A stretch of DNA of 64,000 nt from Desulfuromonadales bacterium (GCA_013377095.1 JACAAY010000011.1:1-64000); one strand, 5' to 3'; positions 44,255-53,287 are shown, counted from the first letter of the stretch. Notes: generated from the sequence alone by a model not told the origin. A program made the numbers and translations.

Positions 44255-45400
44255 ATGAAAAACATACTGATAGTAGATGATGAAAAGTCCTTTGCCGCCA
44301 GCCTGGCAGAGGGGCTCAGCGCCTATGACCAGAACATGAAAGTTTTGACCGCGGAAAACGGCAAGGTCGCAATCCACTGTCTGGAGACTGGCAAGGTGGA
44401 TATCGTGCTGACCGATCTTAAGATGCCTGAAATGGACGGTTTTGGGCTGCTGGCCTATCTGAACAGAAACCATCAGGATATCCCGGTGCTGGTCATGACC
44501 GCTTTTTCCAACCTGGAAATGGAGAAAACACTCAGTGATTTCGGAGTTCACCAGTATCTGGAGAAACCACTGGACTTCAACACACTGGTGGAAAAGATCT
44601 ATACCGCCCTGTCACAAGGCAATGAAGGATTCATCAAGGGTATTTCCCTGGCGACGTTTCTGCAATTCGTGGAGTTGGAGAAGAATACCTGTACCATCAG
44701 GATACATTCCAAAGACAGGCTGGGCTTCCTGTACTTCACGAACGGAGACGTAATGGATGCCGAATTCGGGACCAGCCATGGCCTGGAGGCTGCCCTGGAA
44801 ATAATCAGCTGGGATGAGACCGACATCAGGATAGACAATGTCTGCAAGGTAAAGGAGAAAAGGATTGCTGAAAGCCTTACCCACATCATTCTGGAATCGT
44901 TCAGATTAAAGGACGAGCAACAGCGAAATACCACAACGGAAGCGCTACCCTTGGATGCCGGTAGCGTGGAAAGTAAAGAACCGGAACGGGTTACAGTCGA
45001 TGTATCTCCTGTCGAACACATAACTGAAGGGGGAACAAAAATGGCAACTACAAATGAACTGCTTCAGGAACTGGTAAAGATCAGTGGGGTTAAAACAGCC
45101 GTTGTTGTTGGTCGTGACGGTTTTGTAATCGATGGTGTTTCCAGCGGAGGACAGCTGGATACCGAGACAGTGGGGGCGGTTATTTCGGCGGGAATTGGTT
45201 CTTCCGAAGTCATGGGCAGAGAGCTGAATGTCGGCAAAATGCATCAGGGCATGATGGAGTACGCTGATGGTCTGATTATGATGAGCCTGATCGGGGCAGA
45301 CGCCATTCTTGCGATAGTCGCGGATGCCGAAGTTAACCTGGGATATGTCCGCCTGCAGATCAAAAGGCGTCTGCCCGAATTGGAAAAGGTCATCTGTTGA
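44255..45400 (+). CDS. Response regulator fused to DUF4388 and roadblock/LC7 domains
   Basis: A 381-residue protein with a receiver domain (about 1-120, phosphoacceptor D in DIVLTDLKMPEMDG), a DUF4388/PATAN domain (about 125-215, FIKGISLATFLQFVELEKNT), a linker, and a roadblock/LC7 domain (about 263-381, AVVVGRDGFVIDG). A good Shine-Dalgarno (GAAGGGGGAA) before in-frame ATG 45041 could yield the roadblock domain alone (119 aa). Roadblock proteins regulate GTPases or gliding-type polarity; the partner here is unknown. Confidence 0.88.
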   Translation: MKNILIVDDEKSFAASLAEGLSAYDQNMKVLTAENGKVAIHCLETGKVDIVLTDLKMPEMDGFGLLAYLNRNHQDIPVLVMTAFSNLEMEKTLSDFGVHQYLEKPLDFNTLVEKIYTALSQGNEGFIKGISLATFLQFVELEKNTCTIRIHSKDRLGFLYFTNGDVMDAEFGTSHGLEAALEIISWDETDIRIDNVCKVKEKRIAESLTHIILESFRLKDEQQRNTTTEALPLDAGSVESKEPERVTVDVSPVEHITEGGTKMATTNELLQELVKISGVKTAVVVGRDGFVIDGVSSGGQLDTETVGAVISAGIGSSEVMGRELNVGKMHQGMMEYADGLIMMSLIGADAILAIVADAEVNLGYVRLQIKRRLPELEKVIC

Positions 45401-45434
45401 ACGGAACCTGAAGTTGTCCGGAGGAGTGAACAGC

Positions 45435-45923
45435 ATGGATGACGATATCAGAAAGGTGCACAATGTGGCGTTTTTTGCCGGGGCACTGGCCTATGGTGCC
45501 GAACAGAACCTTGGGCAGGGGGTGCTCTCGATCTGTTTTCTGGCGGGAAAAAAATTTGGCCTGGAGGCGGTCAACAATACGGAACAAACCGATGACCCGG
45601 TCAAAGCCCTGGAAATACTGGGCAGGGACCTGGCAAAGCGCGGCATTATGTGGGAGTTCGACCCGTTCATTGGCGAGAGGGAGACCCTGATAGAGCAGGA
45701 AGGTGACTCCCGGAAGATGCGCCTGGTCTTTCATACCTGCATGGTCCGCAACGCGCTCTTCACCTTTGCCCACGAGCAGAAACAGTCCCTCTGCCAGATG
45801 GCCCACGGCGTGTTTGCCGGGGCTATGGAAAAGGTTATCCCCAACGCGGTCGTCAAGCTGGAGACAATTCAGGCCGGTCCCAATTCCTGTCTGAAGGAGA
45901 TGATCTGGGAGGTTAAGAAATGA
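45435..45923 (+). CDS. Hydrogenase-associated small protein, V4R-like
   Basis: A 162-residue cytoplasmic protein starting at ATG 45435 (CGGAGGAG nine bases upstream). It has a helical N-terminal half and a C-terminal stretch with FHTCMVRNALF, SLCQMAHGVF and GPNSCLKEM, resembling V4R-type small-molecule domains. The end of the ferredoxin fusion at 48246 shows the same pattern. Its stop overlaps the small-subunit start (ATGA). Function is inferred only from context. Confidence 0.6.
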   Translation: MDDDIRKVHNVAFFAGALAYGAEQNLGQGVLSICFLAGKKFGLEAVNNTEQTDDPVKALEILGRDLAKRGIMWEFDPFIGERETLIEQEGDSRKMRLVFHTCMVRNALFTFAHEQKQSLCQMAHGVFAGAMEKVIPNAVVKLETIQAGPNSCLKEMIWEVKK

Positions 45924-46840
45924 AGGCTAAGATCTCCACCGAGTGGCTTTCAGGCTGTTCCGGCTGCCATGTCTCGATTGTCGATCTCCACGAAAAGCTG
46001 CTGAACCTGGTTGAGACGACAGAATTTGTCCGTCTCCCGGTTCTGATGGATGAAAAGGGATATCCACCGGCGGACGTCGGTATCGTTGAAGGGGCCGTCC
46101 GCAGTGAGCATGACCGCCAGGCTCTCATAAAGATGAGACAGAGCGTCAAAACGTTGATCGCCTTTGGCAGTTGCGCGGTGTACGGCGGACCTTCCGGCAT
46201 CGGCTGGTTGTATGATCGAACCACGGTCCTTGACCGGGTCTACGGTAGTGGGCCAACCAGTACTACGGGCGAACGACCCGACAGCGGTGCTGCCCGGCTT
46301 GAGCAGGGGGTTGTCCCGGTTGATGAGGTTGTGGATATTGATCTCTATCTTCCCGGGTGCCCTCCCCACCCCTACTTCATCGCATCCGCAATCGCATCGG
46401 TTCTCGGTTCGAAGGCCCCGCCGCTGACCGGAAAGACGGTCTGTTCCGACTGTGACAGGAAGATGGAGAAACGGGCAGGAGTACGGTTGAAGAAAGGGGC
46501 CATAACCGCGGATGACGACAGTCTCTGCTTTCTGGGCCAGGGAGTGATCTGTCTCGGTTCGGTCACCCTGAACCGCTGCCTGTCGCCCTGCCCCGGCATC
46601 GGCATTGCCTGTACCGGGTGCAACGGACCTTCCCTGGACATCGTTACCGAACCTCACCTCGATTTCAGAACCTTGATATCGAAACGGATGAACCTGCTGT
46701 GCGGGATAGCGACCGACGAGGTCAAGGCCTATATGCAACAGGAGGCAAAGACGTTCTATTCCTATGCCCTTGCTTCACCCGTTATGTACAAGAAGCCGAC
46801 CATGGAGATGCGGGAGTGGGCCGGGGATAAGGAGAACTGA
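45920..46840 (+). CDS. Cytosolic NiFe hydrogenase small subunit
   Basis: A 306-residue electron-transfer subunit. Proximal cluster cysteines are visible in GCSGCHVSIVD, FGSCAVYGG and LPGCPPHPYF; further cysteines (CSDCDRK, CLGSVTLNRCLSPCPG and ACTGCNGPS) fit two more [4Fe-4S] clusters. It has no Tat signal, consistent with a cytosolic group 3-like (MvhG/HoxY) enzyme. It begins in an ATGA overlap with the gene before it and lies 2 bp before the large subunit. Confidence 0.93.
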   Translation: MKAKISTEWLSGCSGCHVSIVDLHEKLLNLVETTEFVRLPVLMDEKGYPPADVGIVEGAVRSEHDRQALIKMRQSVKTLIAFGSCAVYGGPSGIGWLYDRTTVLDRVYGSGPTSTTGERPDSGAARLEQGVVPVDEVVDIDLYLPGCPPHPYFIASAIASVLGSKAPPLTGKTVCSDCDRKMEKRAGVRLKKGAITADDDSLCFLGQGVICLGSVTLNRCLSPCPGIGIACTGCNGPSLDIVTEPHLDFRTLISKRMNLLCGIATDEVKAYMQQEAKTFYSYALASPVMYKKPTMEMREWAGDKEN

Positions 46841-46842
46841 AC

Positions 46843-48249
46843 ATGGGACAGACAATTACGGTTGATCCGGTTACCCGGGTGGAAGGCCACGCCAAAATCC
46901 TGCTTGACCTGGACGATAACGGAAACGTACTGCACGGACATCTTCAGGTGCTGGAAATCAGGGGCTTCGAGAAGCTGGTGGAAAAGATGGAGTTGTTCAA
47001 GATGCCCCAGATTATCGCCAGGATCTGCGGGGTCTGCCCGGCAGCCCACCATCTGGCCTCGGTCATTGCCATTGAAAACGGCCTGGAAGTTACACCGCCG
47101 TCGGAGGCCAGGTTGTTGCGGGAACTACTCTACATGGGCCACATACTCCAGTCCCACACCCTGAGCACCTTTTTCCTGGCCGGACCTGACCTTTTGCTGG
47201 GAATAGATGCCAAGCCGGACACCAGAAATATATTCGGTCTCCTGAACCTGGATGCGGAACTGGCCAAGAAGGTGCTCCGTCTGCGGAGTATCGGTCAGCG
47301 GACCGTGGAGCTTGTCGGTGGTCGCGGGGTCCATCCCGTCGCGGCGATACCGGGGGGCATGTCCGCCAGGCCCGACAGGGAGAAACTGGAGCTGATCACG
47401 AACTGGGGCAAAGAGGCTCTGGCGCTGCTGGACGAAGTGCTGCCGCGTGTCGGTCAACACCTGGAGGCGCTGGAAGAAATCCGCGACATAGCCCGGCTTC
47501 CTTCCCTCTCCATGGGGCTGTCAAACGACGGCGCCGTTGACTTCCTGGAGGGTGAAGCACTGGTCGTCAACGACCGGAATGAGATAGTGCGCCGCTTTGG
47601 CGCAGCCGATTACGCGGAACATCTTGTCGAGCATGTCATGCCCTCCTCCTACATGAAAACGGTGCACCTCAGGGGGCCAGAGGAGAGTACCTATTTTGTC
47701 GGTCCCCTGGCGCGTCTTAATGTCAACTGCTCGTTCCGTACGCCCAGGGCGAACACTGCGCTTCGGGAGTTCCGGGGCCAGGGCCGCCCCCGATTGTCAG
47801 CCCTGGATTTTGTTGCTGCCAGGATTGTGGAAATGATTCACTGCGCCGAAAGGATGGTCGAGATACCCGAACAGGAACTGTCCGGCGGCCCGCTGCGGAT
47901 TGTTGTGGAACCGGCGGAGGGGAGGTACAGGGGGATGGTTGAATCTCCCCGCGGGATACTGATCCACGACTATACCGCTGACAGCGATGGCCGGATCAGT
48001 GAGGCGAACCTGATCGTTGCCACGCAGAACAACTACGATGCCATAGATTCCTCCATCACGGCGGTTGCCGGACATTTTATGCCGATGAAGAACGACAATC
48101 AGCTCATGAACGGCATGGAATTCGCGCTGCGCTGTTTTGACCCCTGTCTCTCCTGCGCCACCCACACCGCCGGGCGGATGCCGATGGAAGTGGTGATTCG
48201 CCATGGGAGCGAGGTGCTGCGAACCGTGTCACGGAGGTTTGGGCTATGA
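46843..48249 (+). CDS. NiFe hydrogenase large subunit
   Basis: A 468-residue catalytic subunit carrying the NiFe centre. The L1 motif is RICGVCPAAHH (about residue 60) and the L2 motif is DPCLSCATH, supplying four cysteine ligands. After the final H there is a 27-residue C-terminal tail that a maturation protease must remove, so it is a catalytic enzyme type rather than a tail-less regulatory HoxC. Strong ribosome site. The stop overlaps the ferredoxin start by ATGA. Confidence 0.95.
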   Translation: MGQTITVDPVTRVEGHAKILLDLDDNGNVLHGHLQVLEIRGFEKLVEKMELFKMPQIIARICGVCPAAHHLASVIAIENGLEVTPPSEARLLRELLYMGHILQSHTLSTFFLAGPDLLLGIDAKPDTRNIFGLLNLDAELAKKVLRLRSIGQRTVELVGGRGVHPVAAIPGGMSARPDREKLELITNWGKEALALLDEVLPRVGQHLEALEEIRDIARLPSLSMGLSNDGAVDFLEGEALVVNDRNEIVRRFGAADYAEHLVEHVMPSSYMKTVHLRGPEESTYFVGPLARLNVNCSFRTPRANTALREFRGQGRPRLSALDFVAARIVEMIHCAERMVEIPEQELSGGPLRIVVEPAEGRYRGMVESPRGILIHDYTADSDGRISEANLIVATQNNYDAIDSSITAVAGHFMPMKNDNQLMNGMEFALRCFDPCLSCATHTAGRMPMEVVIRHGSEVLRTVSRRFGL

Positions 48250-48965
48250 TCGATATCAGCATAGACGAGAAGGCCTGCGTGGGATGCACCCTGTGTGTCG
48301 ATGTGTGCCAGACCGGTGTGTTTTCATTCAACGAAGAGAAACGCGTCGCAGAGGTGTCCAAGCCGAAGGAATGCTTCGGCTGCCTGAGTTGCTCCGAAAT
48401 CTGTCCCTCAACCGCGATCAACCATCAGGGGATCACCTTGTCCGAGGCCTATTACCACGATCCCCGCGCACTGAAGATGGCTTCCGCCATGAAAGCCGAT
48501 TCCTGGCATGCGCCCAATGTGCCCCAGGATAAACAAAAGTGGGAGAATGCCCTGACGGACCTGGGTGTGCGGCTGCTGTCCATTGCATCGGTGTTCAAGC
48601 AGACCGTGGGAAGCGGACTGCCCGCAGTTGGCACCCTGGCGGGACGTACCCTGGCCGGCCAGTTGCCCCGTTACCAGAAGTGCCATTCCCTGGAAGAGGC
48701 CTTGCAGCTGGCCAGTGAGCAGTTTGCGCCGGCCTGGGAGGTTGAGTCGAAGTTGGAAGGAACGGACAAGCTGACCATCAAGGTGAAGGGTTGCTTTGTT
48801 CGTGAGCTGTGTCAGCGGGAGCAGATCGAGCTGGGAGGAGAGCTCTGCGCCCTCTTCTTCTATTACCTGAATGGTTATATCTCCAAGATGGGCACTGCCC
48901 GTCTGAGGCTGATGAAAACCGAGCGGGGCCCGTCTGGATGTGTCTACGAGCTGAAACGCTATTGA
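48246..48965 (+). CDS. Ferredoxin fused to V4R-like domain
   Basis: A 239-residue protein. Two 4Fe-4S motifs (CVGCTLCVDVCQT and CFGCLSCSEICPS) occupy the first 60 residues. After a linker, the C-terminal half ends in KGCFVRELCQREQ, GGELCALFFYYLNG and RLMKTERGPSGCV, a pattern like the 162-residue protein encoded before the hydrogenase. It likely accepts hydrogenase electrons. Overlaps the large-subunit stop (ATGA). Confidence 0.85.
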   Translation: MIDISIDEKACVGCTLCVDVCQTGVFSFNEEKRVAEVSKPKECFGCLSCSEICPSTAINHQGITLSEAYYHDPRALKMASAMKADSWHAPNVPQDKQKWENALTDLGVRLLSIASVFKQTVGSGLPAVGTLAGRTLAGQLPRYQKCHSLEEALQLASEQFAPAWEVESKLEGTDKLTIKVKGCFVRELCQREQIELGGELCALFFYYLNGYISKMGTARLRLMKTERGPSGCVYELKRY

Positions 48966-49459
48966 ACGCGCCGCCTGAAAAACGTCTGCTGGCCATCGTG
49001 GGTGTCGGCAATACCCTTGCCGGAGATGACGGCGTTGGCGTGGAGGTGGTCCGGCGGCTTGCTCCGGTCTGGGAAGCTGAGCCGCGCGTGCTTCTCCACT
49101 GCATCGAGGGTGACCATTTCGAGATTGCCGATCTCCTCGAACGGGCCGAAAGGTTTATTTTTGTCGATGCCGTGGAAGGGGAGCGGCCGGGCGAACTGCT
49201 CTCCATGGGGAACGCCCGCCGCGCCTTCGCGCCATCATTTCACCAGACCGATATGGCGGCGGTGATGCACAGTCTCGAAGCGATCGGGATTGTTGATTCC
49301 TTTCCAGCGTGGGAAATATGGGGGGTAACCATCCTGCCCCCCAACCAACTCGGGGAGGGATTGAGCGCAGAGGTGGAGGTGGCCGTTGATCGGCTTTGCC
49401 AGAGGCTTGGCAGGGTGGTCACTGAAGCGCTCCGGAAAACCCGGATAACGGTTATCTGA
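48938..49459 (+). CDS. Hydrogenase maturation protease
   Basis: A HyaD/HycI-type endopeptidase that removes the C-terminal tail of the large subunit after nickel insertion. Motifs: AIVGVGNTLAGDDGVGVEVV, VDAVEGERPGE with the metal-binding acidic residue, and the conserved H in FHQTDM. ATG 48938 gives 173 residues; TTG 48962, overlapping the ferredoxin stop as TTGA, is the alternative start. It is the last gene of the operon. Confidence 0.88.
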   Translation: MCLRAETLLNAPPEKRLLAIVGVGNTLAGDDGVGVEVVRRLAPVWEAEPRVLLHCIEGDHFEIADLLERAERFIFVDAVEGERPGELLSMGNARRAFAPSFHQTDMAAVMHSLEAIGIVDSFPAWEIWGVTILPPNQLGEGLSAEVEVAVDRLCQRLGRVVTEALRKTRITVI

Positions 49460-49725
49460 ATTCCGCCTTATTAGGTGACATTTTTTGTCACATTTTGCGT
49501 TTTTGTCGCATTTTCGTCTGACATTTTACTTTTCGAGAGAGATTTAACTCGTTGGAAATAGGGTGTGGGCTTCTTTCGGCCCGCTATTCTCGGTTGTATA
49601 GCCTGTTTTCTGTCGATTCTTTAACTTGCTTCGCACTTTGCTTCAAGTCGTCACGATCCTTGCAAAGGACTTAACGCTTGTTAAACTGATGCGATAATCG
49701 ATCTGCTCAGTAAAGGGAGGGTCAA
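49460..49725. repeat. Intergenic region with T-rich tandem repeats
   Basis: Downstream of the hydrogenase operon, TGACATTTT, TCACATTTT, TCGCATTTT and TGACATTTT recur within 49476-49527 at irregular spacing. A perfect GATAAC-G-GTTATC palindrome lies across the protease stop. No gene is evident in the 266 bp, which also contain the promoter of the gene at 49726. Confidence 0.5.
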
Positions 49726-49962
49726 GTGGCGACTGAAGCTAATGGAAAAGTGATTATTCGATGTATCCCCAACGAAGAAGTGGCTCAAAAGGTTTTCGAA
49801 TATGTGTGCTCAAATGCCCGGAATACTTCTCCTGAAATTGTTGCCGTCAAATTGAAAAAACTGCCGTTGGTTCTGAGCAGTTCCATCTCCCCCCATGCCG
49901 GAAGCCGCGTTGTCCAAACGCTTGCGGAAATGGGCGCCGAAGCAGCTTTCGTTGCCGATTAA
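49726..49962 (+). CDS. Small conserved protein, L7/L12-C-like, unknown
   Basis: A 78-residue protein starting at GTG with AAAGGGAGG upstream. The pattern AVKLKKLPLVLSSSIS...GSRVVQTLAEMGAEAAFV resembles small Geobacter proteins with a ribosomal L7/L12 C-terminal-like fold, though this is from memory. No catalytic residues visible. Confidence 0.6.
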   Translation: MATEANGKVIIRCIPNEEVAQKVFEYVCSNARNTSPEIVAVKLKKLPLVLSSSISPHAGSRVVQTLAEMGAEAAFVAD

Positions 49963-50022
49963 ACGTAATAGATCTGCTATCAATTTAGGCAGTTGCACTT
50001 TTCATGACTGTTCTGTCGGCGC

Positions 50023-50343
50023 CTAGCCGTGTCCACTCTGGATCACAATCCCTCCCACGACGATGATGGCAAGGCCGATCCATGTCGTGGTTGGAATTGC
50101 TTCCTTGAAGACAACGCGTCCGGTTATAACGCTCACTATGGCAAAAACAGCCACGTAGACCCCCAGTAGTCTGGAAAAATCCCACTTGACCGTATTGACC
50201 ACTACACCATAACAACCCAGAGTCAAAAAACCCACAGCGATGAGCCAAGCCGTGCCACTGTGCAGCCCTTTTCTGATAACAGCATCACCCCCCACTTCCA
50301 AAATTGCTGCAGCCACAAAGACGATCCAAGCTAACCATGTCAT
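50023..50343 (-). CDS. SMR-type drug/metabolite transporter
   Basis: A 106-residue membrane protein with four hydrophobic segments. The conserved first-helix glutamate is in AAILEVGGDAVIRKG, as in EmrE-like proton antiporters. Divergent from the phospholipase D gene. Substrate unknown. Confidence 0.88.
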   Translation of the reverse strand: MTWLAWIVFVAAAILEVGGDAVIRKGLHSGTAWLIAVGFLTLGCYGVVVNTVKWDFSRLLGVYVAVFAIVSVITGRVVFKEAIPTTTWIGLAIIVVGGIVIQSGHG

Positions 50344-50563
50344 AGGTCCTCCCTTGTTTTCACCGCTGAACGGCGAACGTCAACGAATCATTAAACGATA
50401 CGATTGGGTGGGTGAAATCAAAACAGTCTGTACATTTTATTGTTGGCAGAATAGACTGGCTTCTTTTTGTAAGATAAGATAAATCTTAAAAAATCAAGTG
50501 ATTACTGCACACCCTGTGCCACGAGGGCTCAGGGCAAAACACTCGCCGTTGGGGACTCATACA

Positions 50564-52090
50564 ATGACGGTTTCACGTTTCCTCGCAAAACGAACCCCAC
50601 GGTCTTTTTACCTGCTTTTTACCGCGCTCCTTTTTCTGCTCTCCATTTCAGGAATAGCTTCCTCAACCCCGCTCACCCCGCTCACCCCGCTCACCCAGGT
50701 CATCGCCCCGTTCATCGCCGCACATCCCGGTACATCGGGCGCCTCTGTGCTGGAAAAAGGGGAGGAGTCCCTGCTGGCCCGGGCCTGGCTGACCGACCAT
50801 GCTGCCACGAGCATCGATGTCCAGTATTTCATCTGGAGTACGGATAATATCGGTATCCTGGCCAGCGAGGCGCTCTTGAGGGCCGCAGAGCGGGGAGTGA
50901 AGGTGCGTGTGCTGGTGGATGACCTGCTGATTGACGCCCCGGCCGAAGCCATGCTGGCCCTGGCGCTGCACCCCAATATTGATATCCGCATCTACAATCC
51001 CCGCCTGAACGTGGGCACATCAAAACTCAAAAAAATCGGCAATGTGGTCACCGGTCTGCGCACCGTCAACCAACGCATGCACGACAAGACCGCCCTGTTC
51101 GACGGTCAGGCCGGGATCACTGGTGGCCGCAACATGGCCGGCGAGTACTTCGATTACAACCACGACTACAATTTCCGCGATCGTGACATGCTGCTGCTGG
51201 GGCCGGTGGTGGCTGACATGGAGGCCAGTTTTGGCCGTTTCTGGAACAGCCCCCAGGCCGTTGCGGTGGAGAAGCTGCTGGCACAGCAGATGAAGGCAAT
51301 GACTCCCCAGCGGGCCAAAGAGGTCTATGCCTGTCTGCACACCTATGCCGCCAAGACGGAGAATTTTGCTCCGGAGGTGCGCCAGGCGCTGGAGGATCTG
51401 CCCCGGAAATTCGATAGTCTGGCGCGGCAGATGGTCTGGGATCGGGTGCGCTTCCTGTGCGATCTGCCGGGCAAGAACAGCGCGCGCTATCATTTCGGCG
51501 GGGGTGGCAGGACCACGGCTGCCTTGGTAGAGGAACTGAAAAAGGCCACCAGGAGTGTCACCATCCAGTCCCCCTACCTGGTCATGCCCAAGGGTGCGCT
51601 GGAGCTGTTCCGCACGCTGGTCAAGCGCGGGGTGGAAGTGCGCATCGTCACCAACTCCCTGGCTTCCACCGACAATCTGCAGGCCTTCAGCGGCTATCAG
51701 AAACAACGCCGGTCCATTCTGAAGAGCGGCATCAAGGTTTTCGAGTTCAAGCCTGACCCGGCCATCAAGCGGCAGCTGATCGAGCGTTATCCCCGGCTGG
51801 AAAAGAACGCGTCCGTTTTTGCCATTCACGCCAAGAGCATGGTTATCGACGGCACAACCCTTTTCGTCGGCACCTTCAACTTTGATCCGCGCTCGGCCAA
51901 CCTGAATACCGAGGTGGGAGTTCTGATCCGTAACCGCACGCTGGCGGAGCAGGTGGAGCGGAACATTCTGCGAGACATGGCCCCGGAGAACAGCTGGAAC
52001 GCCGCCGACAACGCGGACCGCTTCGCGCCGCCGGAAAAACATCGCAAGCTGAGGATGTGGAAAGCCCTGCCGCTTGAGCCGTTTCTGTAA
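50564..52090 (+). CDS. Phospholipase D-family protein, cardiolipin synthase-like
   Basis: A 508-residue protein with a signal/anchor (LLFTALLFLLSISGIA) and two HKD motifs, MHDKTALFDGQAGITGGRN and IHAKSMVIDGTTLFVGTFN, each followed by N. It likely condenses or hydrolyses phospholipids at the membrane. A CTCACCCCG 9-mer repeats around 50671-50695, coding PLT repeats. Start at ATG 50564; the frame extends to 50498 without a ribosome site. A GT28 gene follows in the same direction. Confidence 0.9.
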   Translation: MTVSRFLAKRTPRSFYLLFTALLFLLSISGIASSTPLTPLTPLTQVIAPFIAAHPGTSGASVLEKGEESLLARAWLTDHAATSIDVQYFIWSTDNIGILASEALLRAAERGVKVRVLVDDLLIDAPAEAMLALALHPNIDIRIYNPRLNVGTSKLKKIGNVVTGLRTVNQRMHDKTALFDGQAGITGGRNMAGEYFDYNHDYNFRDRDMLLLGPVVADMEASFGRFWNSPQAVAVEKLLAQQMKAMTPQRAKEVYACLHTYAAKTENFAPEVRQALEDLPRKFDSLARQMVWDRVRFLCDLPGKNSARYHFGGGGRTTAALVEELKKATRSVTIQSPYLVMPKGALELFRTLVKRGVEVRIVTNSLASTDNLQAFSGYQKQRRSILKSGIKVFEFKPDPAIKRQLIERYPRLEKNASVFAIHAKSMVIDGTTLFVGTFNFDPRSANLNTEVGVLIRNRTLAEQVERNILRDMAPENSWNAADNADRFAPPEKHRKLRMWKALPLEPFL

Positions 52091-52129
52091 CAAGGAACAG
52101 ATCCATTGCTATTGAAGAGAGGAGCCTCG

Positions 52130-53287
52130 ATGGAGCAGAAGTTTTTAACTAAGCAGAAAATCCTGATCCTTTCCGTCTCGGCCGGGGCCGGACATGTGCG
52201 GGCAGCCCAGGCACTGCAGGCTGCCGCCGAGAAATGGTATCCCGGTGTGGAGACGGTGCACCTGGATCTGATGGAGTTGGTGCCCAGGTTGTTCAAGACC
52301 ATCTATGCCGATACCTACATCAAGGTGGTGGAGCGGCACCCTGCCTTCTGGGGCTATCTGTACGACAAGAGCGACCACGAGAAGGTGGATTCGTCCCTCT
52401 CGCGGCTACGCATCGCCATCGAACGGCTCAATACCCAGAAACTGAAGAAGGCGCTGTCTGAGATCAACCCTGATCATGTCATCTGCACCCACTTTCTTCC
52501 GGCCCAGCTGCTTGCCCGCAAAATCCGCAAGGGAACCTTCGGTCGTCCGGTCTGGGTGCAGGTGACTGATTTCGATGTCCACGCACTCTGGATTCACGAG
52601 CGGATGAACGGTTATTTCGCGGCCCATGACGAGGTGGCCTGGCGCATGGCCGAACGGGGTATACCGGCCGGAACAGTGCATGTCACCGGTATCCCGATCA
52701 TGCCGGTATTTGGTGAACAGTTTGACCGGACCCGATGCGCAGCCGAGTTCGGGCTTGATGCGAAGAAAACGACCCTGCTGATGATGTCCGGCGGGGCCGG
52801 GGTGGGGGGGATCGAGATCCTGGCCGAGCGGTTGCTCAAATTGGCGGGGGATTTTCAGCTGGTGGCCTTGGCGGGGAGAAATGAGCGGTTGCTGGAAGAG
52901 CTGCAAAAACTGGCCACTGCCCATCCGGGACGCCTGTTTCCCCTGGGATTCACCCGGGTGATTGAGCGGATCATGGCGGCCAGCGACCTGGCCATCACCA
53001 AGCCGGGTGGGCTGACCACTTCGGAATGCCTGGCTGTCGGTCTGCCCATGATCGTGGTCTCGCCCATACCGGGTCAGGAGGAGCGCAACGCCGATTTCCT
53101 GCTGGAGAATGGCGCTGCCATGAAGGCCTGTGACGCCGGTGCGCTGGCCTGGAGGATCGATATGTTGCTGCGGCAGCCGCAAAGGCTAGCTTTGATGCGG
53201 GACAATGCTTTGCGGCTCGGTCAGCCCGATGCGGCCCGCAGGGTGCTCGACATTGTTCTCGGCTCAAACGGGGTGGCCGGGCAATGA
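52130..53287 (+). CDS. GT28 glycolipid synthase (MGDG synthase/UgtP-like)
   Basis: A 385-residue glycosyltransferase. N-terminal SVSAGAGHVRAAQAL and VWVQVTDFDVH are typical of processive diacylglycerol glucosyltransferases; the C-terminal donor site is TKPGGLTTSECLAVGLP. It would add a sugar from UDP- or GDP-sugar to a lipid. ATG 52130 has GAGAGGAG upstream. Overlaps the following membrane-protein gene by ATGA. Confidence 0.88.
   Translation: MEQKFLTKQKILILSVSAGAGHVRAAQALQAAAEKWYPGVETVHLDLMELVPRLFKTIYADTYIKVVERHPAFWGYLYDKSDHEKVDSSLSRLRIAIERLNTQKLKKALSEINPDHVICTHFLPAQLLARKIRKGTFGRPVWVQVTDFDVHALWIHERMNGYFAAHDEVAWRMAERGIPAGTVHVTGIPIMPVFGEQFDRTRCAAEFGLDAKKTTLLMMSGGAGVGGIEILAERLLKLAGDFQLVALAGRNERLLEELQKLATAHPGRLFPLGFTRVIERIMAASDLAITKPGGLTTSECLAVGLPMIVVSPIPGQEERNADFLLENGAAMKACDAGALAWRIDMLLRQPQRLALMRDNALRLGQPDAARRVLDIVLGSNGVAGQ

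Noticed and set aside
48809-48937. Extended N-terminus of the maturation protease
   Set aside because: Overlaps the ferredoxin gene over a long stretch and lacks family similarity.
50671-50695. CTCACCCCG triplication as a phase-variation repeat
   Set aside because: The 9-bp unit keeps the reading frame (PLT repeats), so slippage would not switch the gene off.
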